64,000 nucleotides of DNA from Trametopsis cervina (GCA_022385755.1 MU278362.1:78251-142250), one strand, 5' to 3'; shown: positions 35,661 through 47,394, counted from the stretch's first letter. A program made the numbers and translations. Notes: generated by a model not told the origin, from the sequence alone.

Positions 35661-35808
35661 CACACTCCGATGTCGAACGCCACAGTGCGCAAACGCTGCA
35701 GCTTTGATTACCGTCGGCGAACCATCATCACAAGCTCATTACGTCTCTGCAATAAATACATCATAGATATGTGTTCGCAGTCGGAGACTGTCCACGCCAA
35801 GTCTGCGC

Positions 35809-36614
35809 TCACACCAGCCCCGGAAAGAACCGCCACGGTACGTCCCTCCGATACGCCTCCCACGCCTCCCCAAACCGCGCTCTCAACAGCGCGTCTTCCG
35901 CTTCGCCTCGCCTCCACACGCTCCAGGAAGTATACGCAGTCGTCGTCATCCAGAACCTCGCCGCCGCCCTCGCCCCGATTTGTCCGCACTCAGCGTTCCA
36001 TCCGCCCGGCGCATAGAGCACCAACGCGATCCCCGCGAGATGCATGAAGAAACCTGTGTAACTCGGGTGCCGCACCCAGTTGTATGGTGCGCTGCACACT
36101 AGTGTATGCTCCCGCCGTAGCGCGACCTCATAGGTGAACCGATGCCCGAGCACCGCGTAGCACCATACTCGCAGCGCCGCCCCCAGTACCGCCAACCCTG
36201 CGCCCAGCGCGAACAGTACCGAGATCGATTGGTGATGCGAGGCGGAGGACGATGAGGGGTGCGGACAGAGCACATGGTATACTCGCGAGGATGGTATGGA
36301 GGTGGAGGGGAAGATGAGCAAAGCGGTAAGCACGATCTCACATACGATCCACACCCCAACCAACGTCTGCGCACAATTAAAATCTGATCAGCTTCACATC
36401 TCCCAAGCGCAATACACGCGAGACTCACCGCCGTCCACCCCCGAATCCACGGTATCGCACGCTCGAACCACCGCGCAGCCCCGTCCTCCGCCGCAGCAGC
36501 AGCCGCCTTCTCGTCAGGTTCGGGCGCAGGCCGCGGCGGTGTCGTCGCATAATAATGCCCTATCCCTGTCACCGCGAGCGCGAGGATCTTGAGGAGGGGC
36601 GCATATAAGGTCAT
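35809..36614 (-). CDS. Isoprenylcysteine carboxyl methyltransferase (ICMT) paralog 2
   Basis: Start ATG 36614 (MTLYAPLLKILALAVTGIGH), one intron (about 36356-36425, joining RGWTA to TLVGVWIVCEIVL), stop at 35809. Domain order matches paralog 1: RVWCYAVLGHRFTYEVALRR, SAPYNWVRHPSYTGFFM, APGGWNAECG, and RRGEAEDALLRARFGEAWEA before YRRDVPWRFFPGLV. The usual glycine of the GPY motif is replaced (SAPY), a change worth noting. N-terminal residues and intron position agree with paralog 1, so these are old duplicates in inverted orientation, facing each other with 1.3 kb between stops. A TATA-like CATATAAAG lies near 36667-36659. Confidence 0.92.
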
Positions 36615-36658
36615 TGTTTGTCGTGTGACTTACGGTGTCGCAATGCTCGCTATGAGGG

Positions 36659-36667
36659 CTTTATATG
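36659..36667 (-). promoter_or_regulatory. TATA box of ICMT paralog 2
   Basis: CATATAAAG on the - strand, about 45 bp upstream of ATG 36614. Confidence 0.5.
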
Positions 36668-38093
36668 TACGTCGTGCACACGACCATCCATGTTCTATGA
36701 TCCTGCGCCTAGAGACGTACAGCCGTTTTTCCGGCGTCCGCGTTCGCGCCAGAAGACCTCCGCCCATCTAATCTCCAGCACTGCATCTGCCCATCCGCCC
36801 ATCTTCTCATCTTTGGATCTTCCCTGTGCAGCAGCGCCCCACGCTCGGACTTGGAATGCTAACGACGGCGAGCAGCACACGGGATCTGCTCGAGGCGTAT
36901 CTATCCGCGTTTGACCCGTCCAGCGACGGCAGTGCTGCGACAGAATGCAGACAGACAGATGTGTCTCCGGAATAGAATCGTACAGCCCTCGGAGCCGGGC
37001 CCAGTCCGCGCGGAGGCCACCGAAGAAGAATCCTATTTTGCAATCAGAACCGAAGCTGAAGCTGCGAACAGAGATTGGTGGCAACGGATTACATGACATG
37101 ACATAGCGCGGTGAGCCATGCTTCTCACGCCCTATTCCTGTGACATAAACCACCGGCGTCGTTTGCACGATTCACCGACTGTGTTCAGCCAGCTTTGTCA
37201 GCCGCTTCGTGGCGCAGCTACGCGCGCGCACGGTATTCACGCGAACGATCCTGTCACCACGCGTTTTGTCAAGTCAGGCGTGCGCGTGCAAAGGCGTCCG
37301 CGCTAGATGGGCGTAGCCTATGACGCTGCAACGCCCTTTGTGGTGGGTCCGCGCGTGCACAGTATGACGTGACACGTGACTATTCTCATTTGCGAATTCC
37401 AGTCACGCTGCTGTGTGATCATGCTTAAACCCTCGTCTCCTTCCTACAGTCCCTGCCGTGGCGAGAGCAACCCACGCTATGGCCATGCTCCAGTAAAGAT
37501 TATACGCCGACGCAAGACCCTCTGGGGCTTCCGGAGCTTGCAGCGTCGATCGACTTCCTTTCGACCATGATTGGTCCAAGATATGTGCCCCAAGTCGATG
37601 ACAGCATACACAATGCTACTTTGCACGCGGTCAAAAAGTCTGTGCAGGGTCTCACAAGACACAAGCTCGCCATTGTTCTCTCACCGCCTTTCCCCCGCCC
37701 TCGGTTACCTGCTTCCTCCTCATAGATCCAGACAGCCCTCCGCACCTGGCCAGTGTCGAGCAAGAAACAGAAACGCTCTGTCAACACTCGGCGGCCAAGC
37801 GTGACGCGGCTTACCAACGCGCTCTACCGTCCATGCATTTTTGCTTCCGTCTCCCGCTCTTGGTCGACAATACCACGGCCGGCTTCCCTCGTCCTGTCAC
37901 ACTGTGGCCATCGCTCGCAGAAGGTAGGAGCTACTACGCTCGTGCGTACGTTCCATGCTTCTGTGGCCTCTCCACAAGGGCTGCATAAATAACATGCCCG
38001 CCCCGCCGTGCCCTGCTTTCCCTAGCTCGCTCTCCAAGTCAGCTACCGTACCGCATCCTCTCCACACTTGTCAAACACAACATCTCTTCCACA
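36668..38093. other. Intergenic; its right part is a duplicated promoter region
   Basis: No supported gene. From about 37765 the sequence resembles the - strand upstream of the related gene at 62058 (shared words GCTCTGTC, ACACTCGG, ATTTTGCTTCCG and CACGGCC in the same order), so the upstream region was copied with the small unknown gene. A CATAAATA at 37984 may be its TATA element. Confidence 0.5.
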
Positions 38094-38739
38094 ATGCAAG
38101 CCACCGACGCCCTCCAGCTCATCTCCTCCAACTTCGAAACCCAGCACAAGCCCGCGCGACGCGGCGTGCTCGTGCAAACCGGTCCTACAGCGTCCATCTT
38201 CTTCCCGCCGGTCACGTTCACCGCGCGCGGGTCCCTCGGGTTGAACGTCGAGGACATTCTCAGCTGGGTCGACTACCGCCTCGCGCTCGATGGCTCGTCC
38301 GAGTGCGTGCCCGAGCTCGGGACGAAGTTCGAGCTTCAGTTCGAGGTGCGTCCTCCACCGTACGTTCTTCGTGTCGCGCTAACTCTGTTGTGTTTGGTGC
38401 GTGTTGTAGTGGCCGGGGATGCCGTGCGTCCGGCGCATGATGTCGAAGGCAAGCACCATGACACGGCATGAGATCGCGAACGCTGCGGCAGGTCTCGTCA
38501 AGAAGGCGTTCGACGTGCACTACGAATCCACTGTGCGTCTACCTTCCTCCATACAGCGTTGTCCACGCAGCTAACCCCTTTGTTTCGTACAGGCGCTGCC
38601 CTACGGCGAGGGAGGCCCGCTCGTGCAGTACAGCTGGTTGTACCTTGTCGCACTCGTCCCCGTCCGCGCGGATAAGAGTGTCTGGCGTCCGCTCGTGGCG
38701 TGGAAGAGCATCCCTATTGAGGGCGGGCAACAGGCGTGA
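38094..38739 (+). CDS. Small protein of unknown function, family copy 1 (intact)
   Basis: Three exons, 38094-38345, 38410-38532 and 38593-38739, all joined at phase 0, stop TGA 38737-38739; about 173 aa. It opens MQATDALQLISSNFETQHKP, then ARRGVLVQTGPTASIFFPPV and FTARGSLGLNVEDILSW. Exon 2 gives WPGMPCVRRMMSKASTMT and IANAAAGLVKKAFDVHYEST. Exon 3 gives QYSWLYLVALVPVRADKSVW and ends WKSIPIEGGQQA. No signal peptide or membrane segment is evident. I do not recognise a named family. Related copies are at 61385-62058 (intact) and 35206-35660 (broken), so the family spreads by local duplication. Confidence 0.75.
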
Positions 38740-39319
38740 GCGCACGAAGTGAATCCGGGTTTGAATGTCGTTCAAGCTATGGGAAGAATGACGATATAAT
38801 TGTTGCAGTTATACAGTAGCTTAATGAATGTAATGACGCACGACGCGCGTGTGTCATACGTCTGGTGCAGGCGCGTAGGTGGATTCTAGCATGCGAGACT
38901 GGGAAGAGGCACGGGTATTGGCGACTGATGGTGGCTCTGCAGACGTCCTCTATAATGCCCTGCTTTCTCGTTCGGGTGCGGCCGTCATCGCCTAGCGTGG
39001 ACCTCCCATACCTATACATATATCTATTTCTATTTCTATATCTTTTCATGGACGGTTTCGCCCCGCTGACGTACCACACACTTAAGCTACACGCGACCAG
39101 AAACAGAACGGAGCTACGAAAGTGAGATTTAAGTGTTGGATTGCAAACGGCGAATACGAGCACGAGTACAACACGCACCAACCGCTCTCCTCTCCAGCAG
39201 TGTGCACATATACATACCATACGCCACATCCGTGTGTCTGTCTGCCTATTCCAATCTTCGTCTCAACCCAGATATATTACGTATTACTAATTAGATTAGT
39301 ACACCGAGCCATAGTGGTA
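38740..39319. other. Intergenic
   Basis: 3' flank of the small gene and the left flank of the MITE. No supported gene. Confidence 0.5.
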
Positions 39320-39513
39320 CAGATGACTCTCCAATAAGGCATGCCTACTCTTGGCCTCACCCCCTCGCAAAGCGTGGCCAGACCTAGTGATGGCTGGGAC
39401 CAGAAGATAGTTTGAGCTGTTCGCTATTTTACTGAGTTGTTCCACAACCTGGACTTGTAAGCATTGTGGAGGGATGAATATTCCTGAGGTATGCCTTATT
39501 GGAGAGTCATCTG
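39320..39513. mobile_element. MITE, 194 bp, with perfect 23-bp terminal inverted repeats and TA target duplication
   Basis: The left end CAGATGACTCTCCAATAAGG (plus CAT) at 39320-39342 is perfectly inverted at 39491-39513 (ATGCCTTATTGGAGAGTCAT plus CTG). TA flanks both sides (39318-39319 and 39514-39515), the usual mark of Tc1/mariner-type insertion. The interior has no coding capacity, so it is non-autonomous. It sits directly upstream of the small gene whose exons follow at about 39540. Confidence 0.88.
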
Positions 39514-39540
39514 TATTAATCAGAAGGGCCTCTTACCATT

Positions 39541-40152
39541 AACATCGGCTTCATTATTTCGCCAGCGCCCGCGGCGCCCGTTGCCATCAACGTTGCCATC
39601 AACGTCATCAACGCTCCCCGCCGGTTGCGCTTCTTGCCCCGCACCTTCGACATCACTCCCGCCGTCATGGGCAAGCAGAACAACACTGAGATTGAGGTAA
39701 GTGAGATCAATACTTGTAAGCTATGGAGATAACTTACTTGCAGCACACCCTCCTCGGCAAGACGCGCAAGATGGCCATCGAGTCGCTTGCGAACCTGCGC
39801 GATATCCAAGTTATCATGTGGTACAAGGTACGCCCACGTTCCAACTCACGCATTTGCATTTCAGATACTTACCGATGTGTATTAGGTGGACGGCCCTCCG
39901 CTCATTGCTGACGAGAAGGTGCCGTTCGTCTTCAGCATCTCGGACCTTACCGAGCTGTGCACCGAATTGGGGATCGACACCAAGGGCGACGAGCAGCTGG
40001 GCGTTTGGTGTCCGGAGGAATTTGACTGGAAACCGTTTGTGCCGCGCGCTGAGATCAGTTACGCCGAAGAACACAAGGCGATCCTCATTCGTCGCGAGGG
40101 AGCGAAGCACCTGCAAGATTTCTGGGAGAGGGGTTATGAAGTGTTCGCGTAA
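39541..40152 (+). CDS. Small conserved-looking protein, unknown function
   Basis: Exons to about 39696, then about 39744-39828, then from about 39886 to the stop TAA 40150-40152. ATG 39667 (MGKQNNTEIE) is the most conservative start; the frame is open further upstream (PRRLRFLPRTFDITPAV) and may be coding after a splice. Downstream it reads HTLLGKTRKMAIESLANLRD, IQVIMWYK, VDGPPLIADEKVPFVFSISD, LTELCTELGIDTKGDEQLGV and WERGYEVFA. Splice joins keep frame and the codon choice looks real. No named domain is recognised. The nearby MITE may have altered its 5' end. Confidence 0.6.
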
Positions 40153-40672
40153 AGGGTATCGCCGCATCCGTAGCATACAGCAAATATAATCATGCTTGCC
40201 TCCTGGCCGACTTCCAAATCAGGCTTTGAGGTACTAATTCTCCTTTTCAGGAATGCTGATTTCCTTTTCAGTCGCCTCTATGAATGAAGTCCCTACACGC
40301 TCCGATTAGCGAGATTTAAGATTCTGGATTGAAAACGGCGAGTACGAGTACGAGTACAGCATGCGCCAACCGCTCTCCTGTCTTCTCCAGCAGCATGCAC
40401 ATATATCATATACATATCACATACGCTACATCCTTCCGTCTATCCGCCTGCCTGCCTATCCCGTTCTTTGTCTTCCAGCCCGCGCGTCCCATCCCGTCCG
40501 CCGATTATCCCAACAATACCGTACTATACAGTCATATACATACACACACCCTCCCCCGCCCATTCGCCTCCCATGTCCATATACATCTTCATACACCCGC
40601 GTAGATTAATATAGATCCCTTTCAATACAACCTGCCCACACGCCTCGCCTGCTCGTTCATACACTCGCAAGC
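40153..40672. other. Intergenic between convergent genes
   Basis: Pyrimidine-rich spacer with short dispersed duplicates, for example the word GAGATTTAAG..GGATTG..AACGGCGA..TACGAG at about 40310-40350 that repeats one at 39120-39165. No supported gene. Confidence 0.5.
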
Positions 40673-43600
40673 TCACACCGCGCCCTTCCCCACCTCCACA
40701 TCGACCTCGTGTAGATGCGCCGCAACGGGCTTCTGCGTCTCCTGCAGCGCGAGCGTCCCGAACTGTCCCACCAAACACGCGTCAGCATCTCCCAAATAGA
40801 CACAGAAATATAATGGGAATAGAGGGAGGGGAACGTACGGTGTCCGTGTCCGCAGACTCTGCAGCTGTCCCGAACTGCCCGGCCCGCATTAGCATCAACG
40901 TGAGCACACGTCGTACGAGAACGAGAAGGGAGGAGAGAGGAGGGAGGAGAGAAGGGATGGGGACGTACGGTGTCTGCGGAGTCTTGCGCCGCGGCGGTGC
41001 CGAACTGTCCAGCTCATATGTCAGCACCCGTCGTACGAGAACGGGGAAGGGGGAGAGAAAGAGAGAAAAAGGTAGAGGGAAAGGGCGAAACAGGGAGGAG
41101 GGAAGATAGGGGGGAGAAACAAAGAAAGAGAAAGAGAAAGAGAAAAGCACGCACAGTATCCACCTCCGCCTCCGCCTCCGTCTCCTCTCCAAACGTCCGC
41201 ATATCTTTCGTCTGCGCGCCGCGTCAGCTCGCAGCTCGCAACCACGCAAACTCGGAAGGAGAGAGTGTGTGTGGTGCAAGAACAGAACAGAACAGAACAG
41301 AAACGAAGTAAGGACGAAGTTAGTTGGGAGACGCACCTCACTCGCAACAGCCCACCGAATCGCCGACATCTCCCCTCCTGCCCCTCCTGCCCCTCCTCCT
41401 CCTCCTCCTCCTCCTCCTGCTCCTCCCCCTCTCCTCCTACCTCTACCAAACCGTATGGAGAGGTTATTATTGTTGGCGTTGGAGGGGTTGGGGACGGAGA
41501 GCGCGGTCATGGTGCCCATCGCGCCTGCGGAGACGCGGCGGCGGGCGTTGAGCATCGCTAGGGAGGAGTTTGCGTATACTGGTGAGTTGCCGAGTGTCAG
41601 CGGTCAGTGTTGAGGTTGAAAGCGAGAAGAGCGGTTAGTGAGTGAGTGATCGAGTGTACAGCGAAGAAAAGAGGGGGAAAGGGAAAGAGGGAGAAGGAGG
41701 ATATGGAAGAAAAAAACACGCGAACGCACGTTTACTCAACACCTCCAACAGCCCGCCAAAGAGTATGTTCTTCGGGAGCGCGTTGTACTGTCCATTTCCA
41801 CACCATCCACACACCGTTGCGTTAGCACCAAAACAAACTCAAACAGGGACAGGAGGGGAGGGAGGGGAGGGGGGAGGATGGGGGAGGGAAGGAGGGGGGA
41901 CGTACGCAGATGAGGACGATGAGCGATGTTAGGCTGGTTTTGGTTTTCGATGTTCGGTTTCGGTTTCAGTTTGGGAAGAGGTGAGAGAATAAAAGGGGGA
42001 GGGTTAGCGTCAGCGGTTGCGAAACAGAACAAAACAAAACGAAGCAGGGAGGAGGGGCTTACGCGGTGAGCGCGCCGGTTGTTACGGAGTAGTGGATGAG
42101 CTTCTTGAGCATGTTCTTCGTGCGTCTGTCCATTCACTGTGTCAGCGTCACATCCTTTGACGCGTGAGTTTGCTTCGACTTCGTAACAGAAATGCGAAGC
42201 ATCGACTCCAAGGTAGACGTGCAAGGGAGAAAAGGAGAGAATAAAGCAAAAAAAAAAAAAACGCACCGCCCAACCCCGACCCTCCTCCCCTGGTACAGAT
42301 GCCAGACGAGGGTGGAGGTGATCATCGCGTCGCCGACGACGTAGAGCACCCAGGCGCAGTTGCCTGTTATCTGTGGGGGGAACGAAGTGAGCCCGGTATG
42401 CGTTAGCGGGGAGCGGTAGCGAGCAGAGCGGGTGGGGAGTGTTAGCGAGGGGTGGTAGCGGGCGGAGGTGGGAATGGAGGGAGTGAGGAGGGGAGGGAGA
42501 GGGAGAAGGGAGTGAGGAGGCGAGGGAACGAGGGGGTGAGGAAGTGGGTGAAGGAGGAAGTTTGTTTGTTAGCGAGCGGGCGGAGGGGAGTGGGTTGGGG
42601 AGCGGTGTGGGTTAGCGAGTGAGTCGGTGAGCGGTGGGGAGTTGGTGTGTTAGCAGGGGCGAATGAGTTAGGGAGTTGACGGGGAGGAAGAGGGAGCGGC
42701 AAAGTAGGAGTGAAGCAGAAGAGAAAGGGAAATCACGCACGCTAAACAACCGAGAAGTCTCCAGCTCGATCCACGTATCATACTTCAGTCTACGCTCCCC
42801 ACCGCACCCATCCCCACACAAATCCACATCAACAAGAAGTCAGACCTACGAAGATAAAAACAGAGACAGAGTAGACGTACGCGAGCGCCGCTGATACTGT
42901 CCCCCGCCCACGGATCGTTAGCGTGTGTGAATGTGTATATAGGAGCTGGGGGGGGGACGTACGGATGCCTACGACTGTGTTTTCTGTGCGTCAGCGCATA
43001 GAGGGAGAAGGGAGGAGAAGGGGGAAAGAGGGGGGGGGGGGCGTACCGATGCAGAATGTTATCACGAACAACTATGCGCGTTTCCAACGTCAGTTTGTGC
43101 GGGGGAGAGGAAGGAGGAGAGGGGGACACACCAAAGCGAATGTGATCAGTTTACTTTTGTTCGTTACTGTCCGCACGGTTTTTCAGCTTCAGCGTCGTCG
43201 GGAGGGAGAAGAGGGGATGGAAAGGAGGGGATAGGACGTACTGTGCCAGATGCGGTATACGTAGAACCTACGAGTTTGTTAGTTAGGGATGGGAGGAGGA
43301 GGGAGGGGAGGAGGGGATGTACCCTTGTACGAGGCCTACGATCGATACCTGCGCAGATTTGTTATTAGGATGAGGTGAAGGAGAGGTGAGAGGGATGGGC
43401 GTACTTCGAGCGCGATTGAGACCTACGCGTGTAGGGCGTCAGCGTGTTAAACGCGACAAAGGAGGAAGGAGAGGACGTACGCCGCTACTCCTAAAAAGCA
43501 AGCGATTGTGAGAAGCCAGCGGAGAGAAGGAAGAAGGAAGAAGGAAGGCAAGGGACGCACCAAACGATCTGCTCCAGTATCGCGTACTCGCCATAGTGCG

Positions 43601-44011
43601 CGACGAAATAGTAGTAGAGCACGTGTATGCACACTATCGTGTGTGCCGTTTCTAGTAACCTGCTCGCTCATTAGCGTCTGCATACACGAGATCAGAGAAG
43701 AAGAGAGGGGCATGAGAGAAGGAGGGAAGGAAAGGAGGAGGAGGAGGAAGAAGAGAGGATGCACGCACGAGAGGACGACGACCCACAACTTGACGCGCAG
43801 CTCGTCCTTCGTGTACGTCCCCCAGTAAAAGATAGTCTGCGCGAGGAAGATGCCGTACAACCTACACATACGGCCGCAATCAGCGTACGCTCAATCGATC
43901 AGTGCTTGGCGCATGGTGCGGCGAAGCAGAACAAGAGACGTACAGGATAGCAGCGCACACGCAGAGCAACAACGGCCCAGTGAGCGAGCTCGCGAGGTCG
44001 TCGCCGGGCAT
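40673..44011 (-). CDS. DUF6534 family membrane protein, copy 4, with purine-rich long introns and duplicated tail exons
   Basis: Start ATG 44011 (MPGDDLASSLTGPLLLCVCA), stop TGA 40673-40675. Exons give LYGIFLAQTIFYWGTYTKDE, LRVKLWVVVLS and VLYYYFVAHYGEYAILEQIV, then downstream the DUF6534 region and MLNARRRVSAGAMGTMTALS. The region after the helices is enlarged by a poly-Gly run (from a CCT microsatellite at about 41380-41430). The tail is built from short exons that look like copies: FGEETEAEAEVDT (about 41200), FGTAAAQDSADT (about 41005), FGTAAESADTDT (about 40875), and FGTLALQETQKPVAAHLHEV (about 40770). Each begins at ACAG/TTCGG or a similar splice site. The coding strand reads pyrimidine-rich in the introns. 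No break found. An upstream in-frame ATG cannot be excluded. Confidence 0.75.
41370..41440. repeat. CCT microsatellite, coding for poly-Gly on the - strand
   Basis: At least eight consecutive CCT/CTC triplets within a longer interrupted tract, read as glycine codons by the - strand DUF6534 gene. Confidence 0.8.
42430..42720. repeat. Polypurine (GA/GGA-rich) intron tract
   Basis: Almost uninterrupted G and A with GGGAGG and GGAGTGAGG words on +, within introns of the - strand DUF6534 gene. Similar shorter tracts lie at about 40920-41140, 41840-41900 and 43000-43040. Confidence 0.7.
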
Positions 44012-44169
44012 GTCCAAGTCGAAGTCGAAGTCGATGCAGGGTCGAGCGAGGGGCGAAGGGACGTGCGTGCGCGAGAGGGGCAGAGGGTGAGCGTACATAT
44101 CACATTACCGTATCACATAACATAAGCTACCCTCCCTTCGCGGGCGGTTCTAGGCTGGATCGGCCGTTG

Positions 44170-44195
44170 ATTGGTGATTGGCGATTGGCGATTGG
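44170..44195 (-). promoter_or_regulatory. Cluster of four CCAAT boxes upstream of the DUF6534 gene
   Basis: ATTGG starts at 44170, 44177, 44184 and 44191, i.e. four CCAAT words on the - strand at exact 7-bp spacing, about 160-185 bp upstream of ATG 44011. This could be a Hap-complex type control region, or a simple heptamer expansion. The second copy of the segment near 50970 has lost the array. Confidence 0.5.
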
Positions 44196-44199
44196 TGAT

Positions 44200-45235
44200 G
44201 TGTGCATGGATGGATGCCGCTGCGCAATGTCCGTGCACCCACCGGGACGCGCGTGTGCATGTGCTTGTGCGCGTTAGAAGCAGAAGGAAGAAGATGTGAG
44301 GGTGTGCGATCTCAAGCGGCGTGGGCGTGCCGGGACGGGCGAGGCGAGAGGTCGTGTGAGGAGAGGAAACGCGAGACGAGACGAGAGGGTGGTGGGTGCG
44401 TCGAGAAAGCGGCGGCGATCCCTGGCTGACTGGCTGCCGATCTTCTGCGCTGCACTGCACTGCAAATGCGATCATCATTACCATATCATCAGCGACGCTT
44501 GTGATGATAGACACGCCACGAAGGGAAGAGAAAGGACGCGCGTGAAGTTTGTGAATGTGAGTGGGAGCGAGATGGCGTGGCATGGCACGTCGAAGGAGCT
44601 CGCCGCTGTCTTGCTGAAACGCTGTCATTTGAGTCCAGTGGATGGTGGTGGATGCAGGCGACAGGGAACAGCGAACACTCGGCGAGCGGCGTGTACGGCC
44701 GCAAGCTTCGCGCCGCGTCAATCTGTCGCCGCGGACCTGATGCCACGCTGGCACGATCTCGATATCGACCTATGTCCCCTCGTCGCGTCGTCGTCCTCCC
44801 TCCCTTCCTCTCATGTATCGTAGCCACGACTCTCGCACTGCCCGCTGCATCCGAAGTCATCCACTGCCCACAGCCTGAACAACATACATCTTCCCAACAA
44901 CGCTCGACGACTCTCCCCGGCCCGAGAAGCTTCGTCCGTGCCCGATCGCCATCGTACCGCCCTGCACGTCATTCATTAAGCCTAATCCCACCTACCCCAT
45001 GCCTGACGCCAAACACTGACGCACATCCAAGACCGCTGACGCAGCGGAATCACTTGAAAAATTTGTGCGTGTGGATGTGGGCGGCAGTGAGTGCGCGACT
45101 GCGCACGGAGCCGTGTTGTGGCGTGTTTGGCATGTGCTTTGTGGCGCCTCTGCAGATCCGATCCCCGATCCCATCCTATTCTCAACGCGTCCACGTCGAT
45201 CCACAGAACGCGCGATCTATGTACTAGAAGACGGC
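44200..45235. other. Divergent intergenic region, part of a segmental duplication
   Basis: Long open frames here are not supported as genes. Sequence from about 44680 to 45170 closely resembles 51170-51570 (for example GCCGCGTCAATCTGTCGCCG in both), marking it as duplicated noncoding DNA. Confidence 0.6.
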
Positions 45236-46010
45236 ATAATGAGTTTCCGCAGGCTCAAGGGGCTTGTCATTTACAGAGAAAAGAGTTGGAGATTGGAAAT
45301 CTTACAACCGATGTCCAAGATCAAATGCAGAAAAACACAACCCGTATGAGCGCACAACTCCAGGAGAGCTCAGTAGAGGCAGAGCTACAGGACCTTCGCG
45401 ACGGACGTGCTCAACTTGAGGTTGGTCCAAAATCCGGTCTATACGACACAGCACACGGAAAACGAGACCGCTAGAAATCGCTGACGGAATTACAACATAG
45501 ATACGCCGCACTTGACCGCATAAACGCGAACGTGTATCTCGCGCACCGGCTACAGAAACGAACAGGCGAAGTGCGACGAAACACGCAGGCATAGCTCAGG
45601 CGACCATGTAGAGTATACCTGGAACGGGAGCGATACAGCAGCCCAGCCCAGGAGGAGGGAGGGTGCCCCGCCAGACGTGTGGTCCCCACGCACGCAACGA
45701 CTCCTTCGCCGCCTCGTAGCCCAAGAACCGCAAAACCCGCCGGGATCACGCAGGGACGCAAGAAAACTCATCGCTGAGACTGAGACAACGGGGTCGAACC
45801 ACCGGCAACGAGAAAGAGACGGAAGATAGTCCTGTTCCCGGCATGACGATAGTCTTGGTCCGGTACGTTTCTGGGTCCGTCGTTTTGAGCACCCTGAGCG
45901 CAGTATATGTTTGTTAGGAAGGCCCAGTCCAACCATACCGGGCAAGAAGTCTAAGCACGAGAAGGAATTAGATGATAGCATGCGGTGCGTCGGTCCATCG
46001 TCTTGCAGCA
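45236..46010 (+). pseudogene. Broken copy of the gene at 51791-52916
   Basis: The piece MSAQLQESSVEAELQDLRD at about 45340 aligns with MVAELHDSTAEGELGE of the intact copy, and the frame then hits TAG near 45471. Further down, a stop-interrupted frame ends with KRRKIVLFPA at about 45820, matching KRKIIILPRERFDWG, and an intron-like segment (GTACGT..TGTTAG) is in the same place as in the intact gene. Several in-frame stops mark it as non-functional. Confidence 0.65.
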
Positions 46011-47394
46011 TAAAATTTCAGTTAGACAGACGTTCGTATTTGTCTTTGGTTTTAGGATGCTATGAAAGAGCTCACGCACCTCGAGCAGAAATTCATAGCT
46101 GGGCGAAGTCTATCAGTTGTCAAAGTGGTTGCGAACGATAGGGTGGACGCTTACGTTCAGTCTAGAAACATTTAAGAAGGCCAGGTCCACGAATACGCAT
46201 GTATCGTACTCACCACCGTACTGATAACTATGCACAAATGCGGTGAAGGACGCACACTCCGAAGGATATACAGCGTGGGTTAGCATACCCACTAGGTGCT
46301 TTGATGCCCCTCGAGCAGTTTGCTAGCCTCCATTATTGCCTAAGAAGCTTTTTCTCCGCTTGAGAGTGTCTGCCGTCGGGTTTCGTTCCTCGTGGTTCGC
46401 AATGCATCGATATAACGTCGTCGAGTTCATGGGGGTGATCGTACGAGCGTGACGTGGCGACACTCCGATGACTGCTAGAGTTGTAAGGTGATAGCAAGTA
46501 GCCTGCGGATACTAATGAGATGGCGCGGGGCCCAGAGGACAATAAAATCAATGCATACTGGTTGTCTTTTCTGATGAGCAACATCGGTCCGACGCATGGT
46601 AATGCTATAATCCTCCGCCGAATGGAAGTTTCGCAGTACGTACGAGTAGCCTTGTCGTCAATCGAGTAGGGCTATGGACATAGCATGATGCATCATGGCT
46701 GAGATGGATTGCAATATAGTTAGGACCGTGTACTCACAATGCCACATGGTGTCTTGACAAATCTTTGCTGTGTATTTGCTCTGCAGAACGTGATTGTGTT
46801 TGAACGTGCCGCTGATCTGGTTGCAGCCAAAGTGGTGCGGTGCCCTGAACCTTCCGTCATGGGCGCTATATGGCAAGACCCCGGATACTTGCTTTGTTCT
46901 CACCGCACTACGGCAGGGGCTGTCCATCATACGTTGGCCTGGTGTGCCGAGAACTGTCAGTCTTGTTGGCCTGCTTCATCGCCGTTCGTCTCTTCTGGCT
47001 TCTCAAACATAACCCATTCAACTTGTTACAGTCACTCTAAACACAAAGTGCTGTGGTCTACAATCGCAATCGGAAGCACAGCAGCTATATTTAAATTGCG
47101 AGATTACCTTGTTCGCCAACACGAAACTAATCTTCATCGCGTTTTCCAGAACAACCACGCACGTGCATGTAGAGGCGTCTAGTGTGTACGTATGCACAGC
47201 CCACCCTCCTTCCGACTGGAAGTTTTGAACAGCCCAGGATCCTGAATTTCCCATGAGCGACTCCCGTGGATGAGCTTCCATCTGACTGGGAAGCGCGGCA
47301 GTGTCCAGGTCCCCCGGCATCTGAGATGCAGTGGGTAAGAAGTGGTCTTTGAATGGACGACTCAGGCACGCCCCCAAACTGCACCATCTCGAGG
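46011..47394. other. Intergenic, no supported gene
   Basis: Frames on both strands (longest about 160 codons on - near 47018-47500) have no recognisable motif and overlap each other. Possibly decayed genes. Confidence 0.4.

Noticed and set aside
44577..45227. 216-codon frame on +
   Set aside because: The duplicate region at 51170-51600 does not keep this frame open, so it is noncoding.
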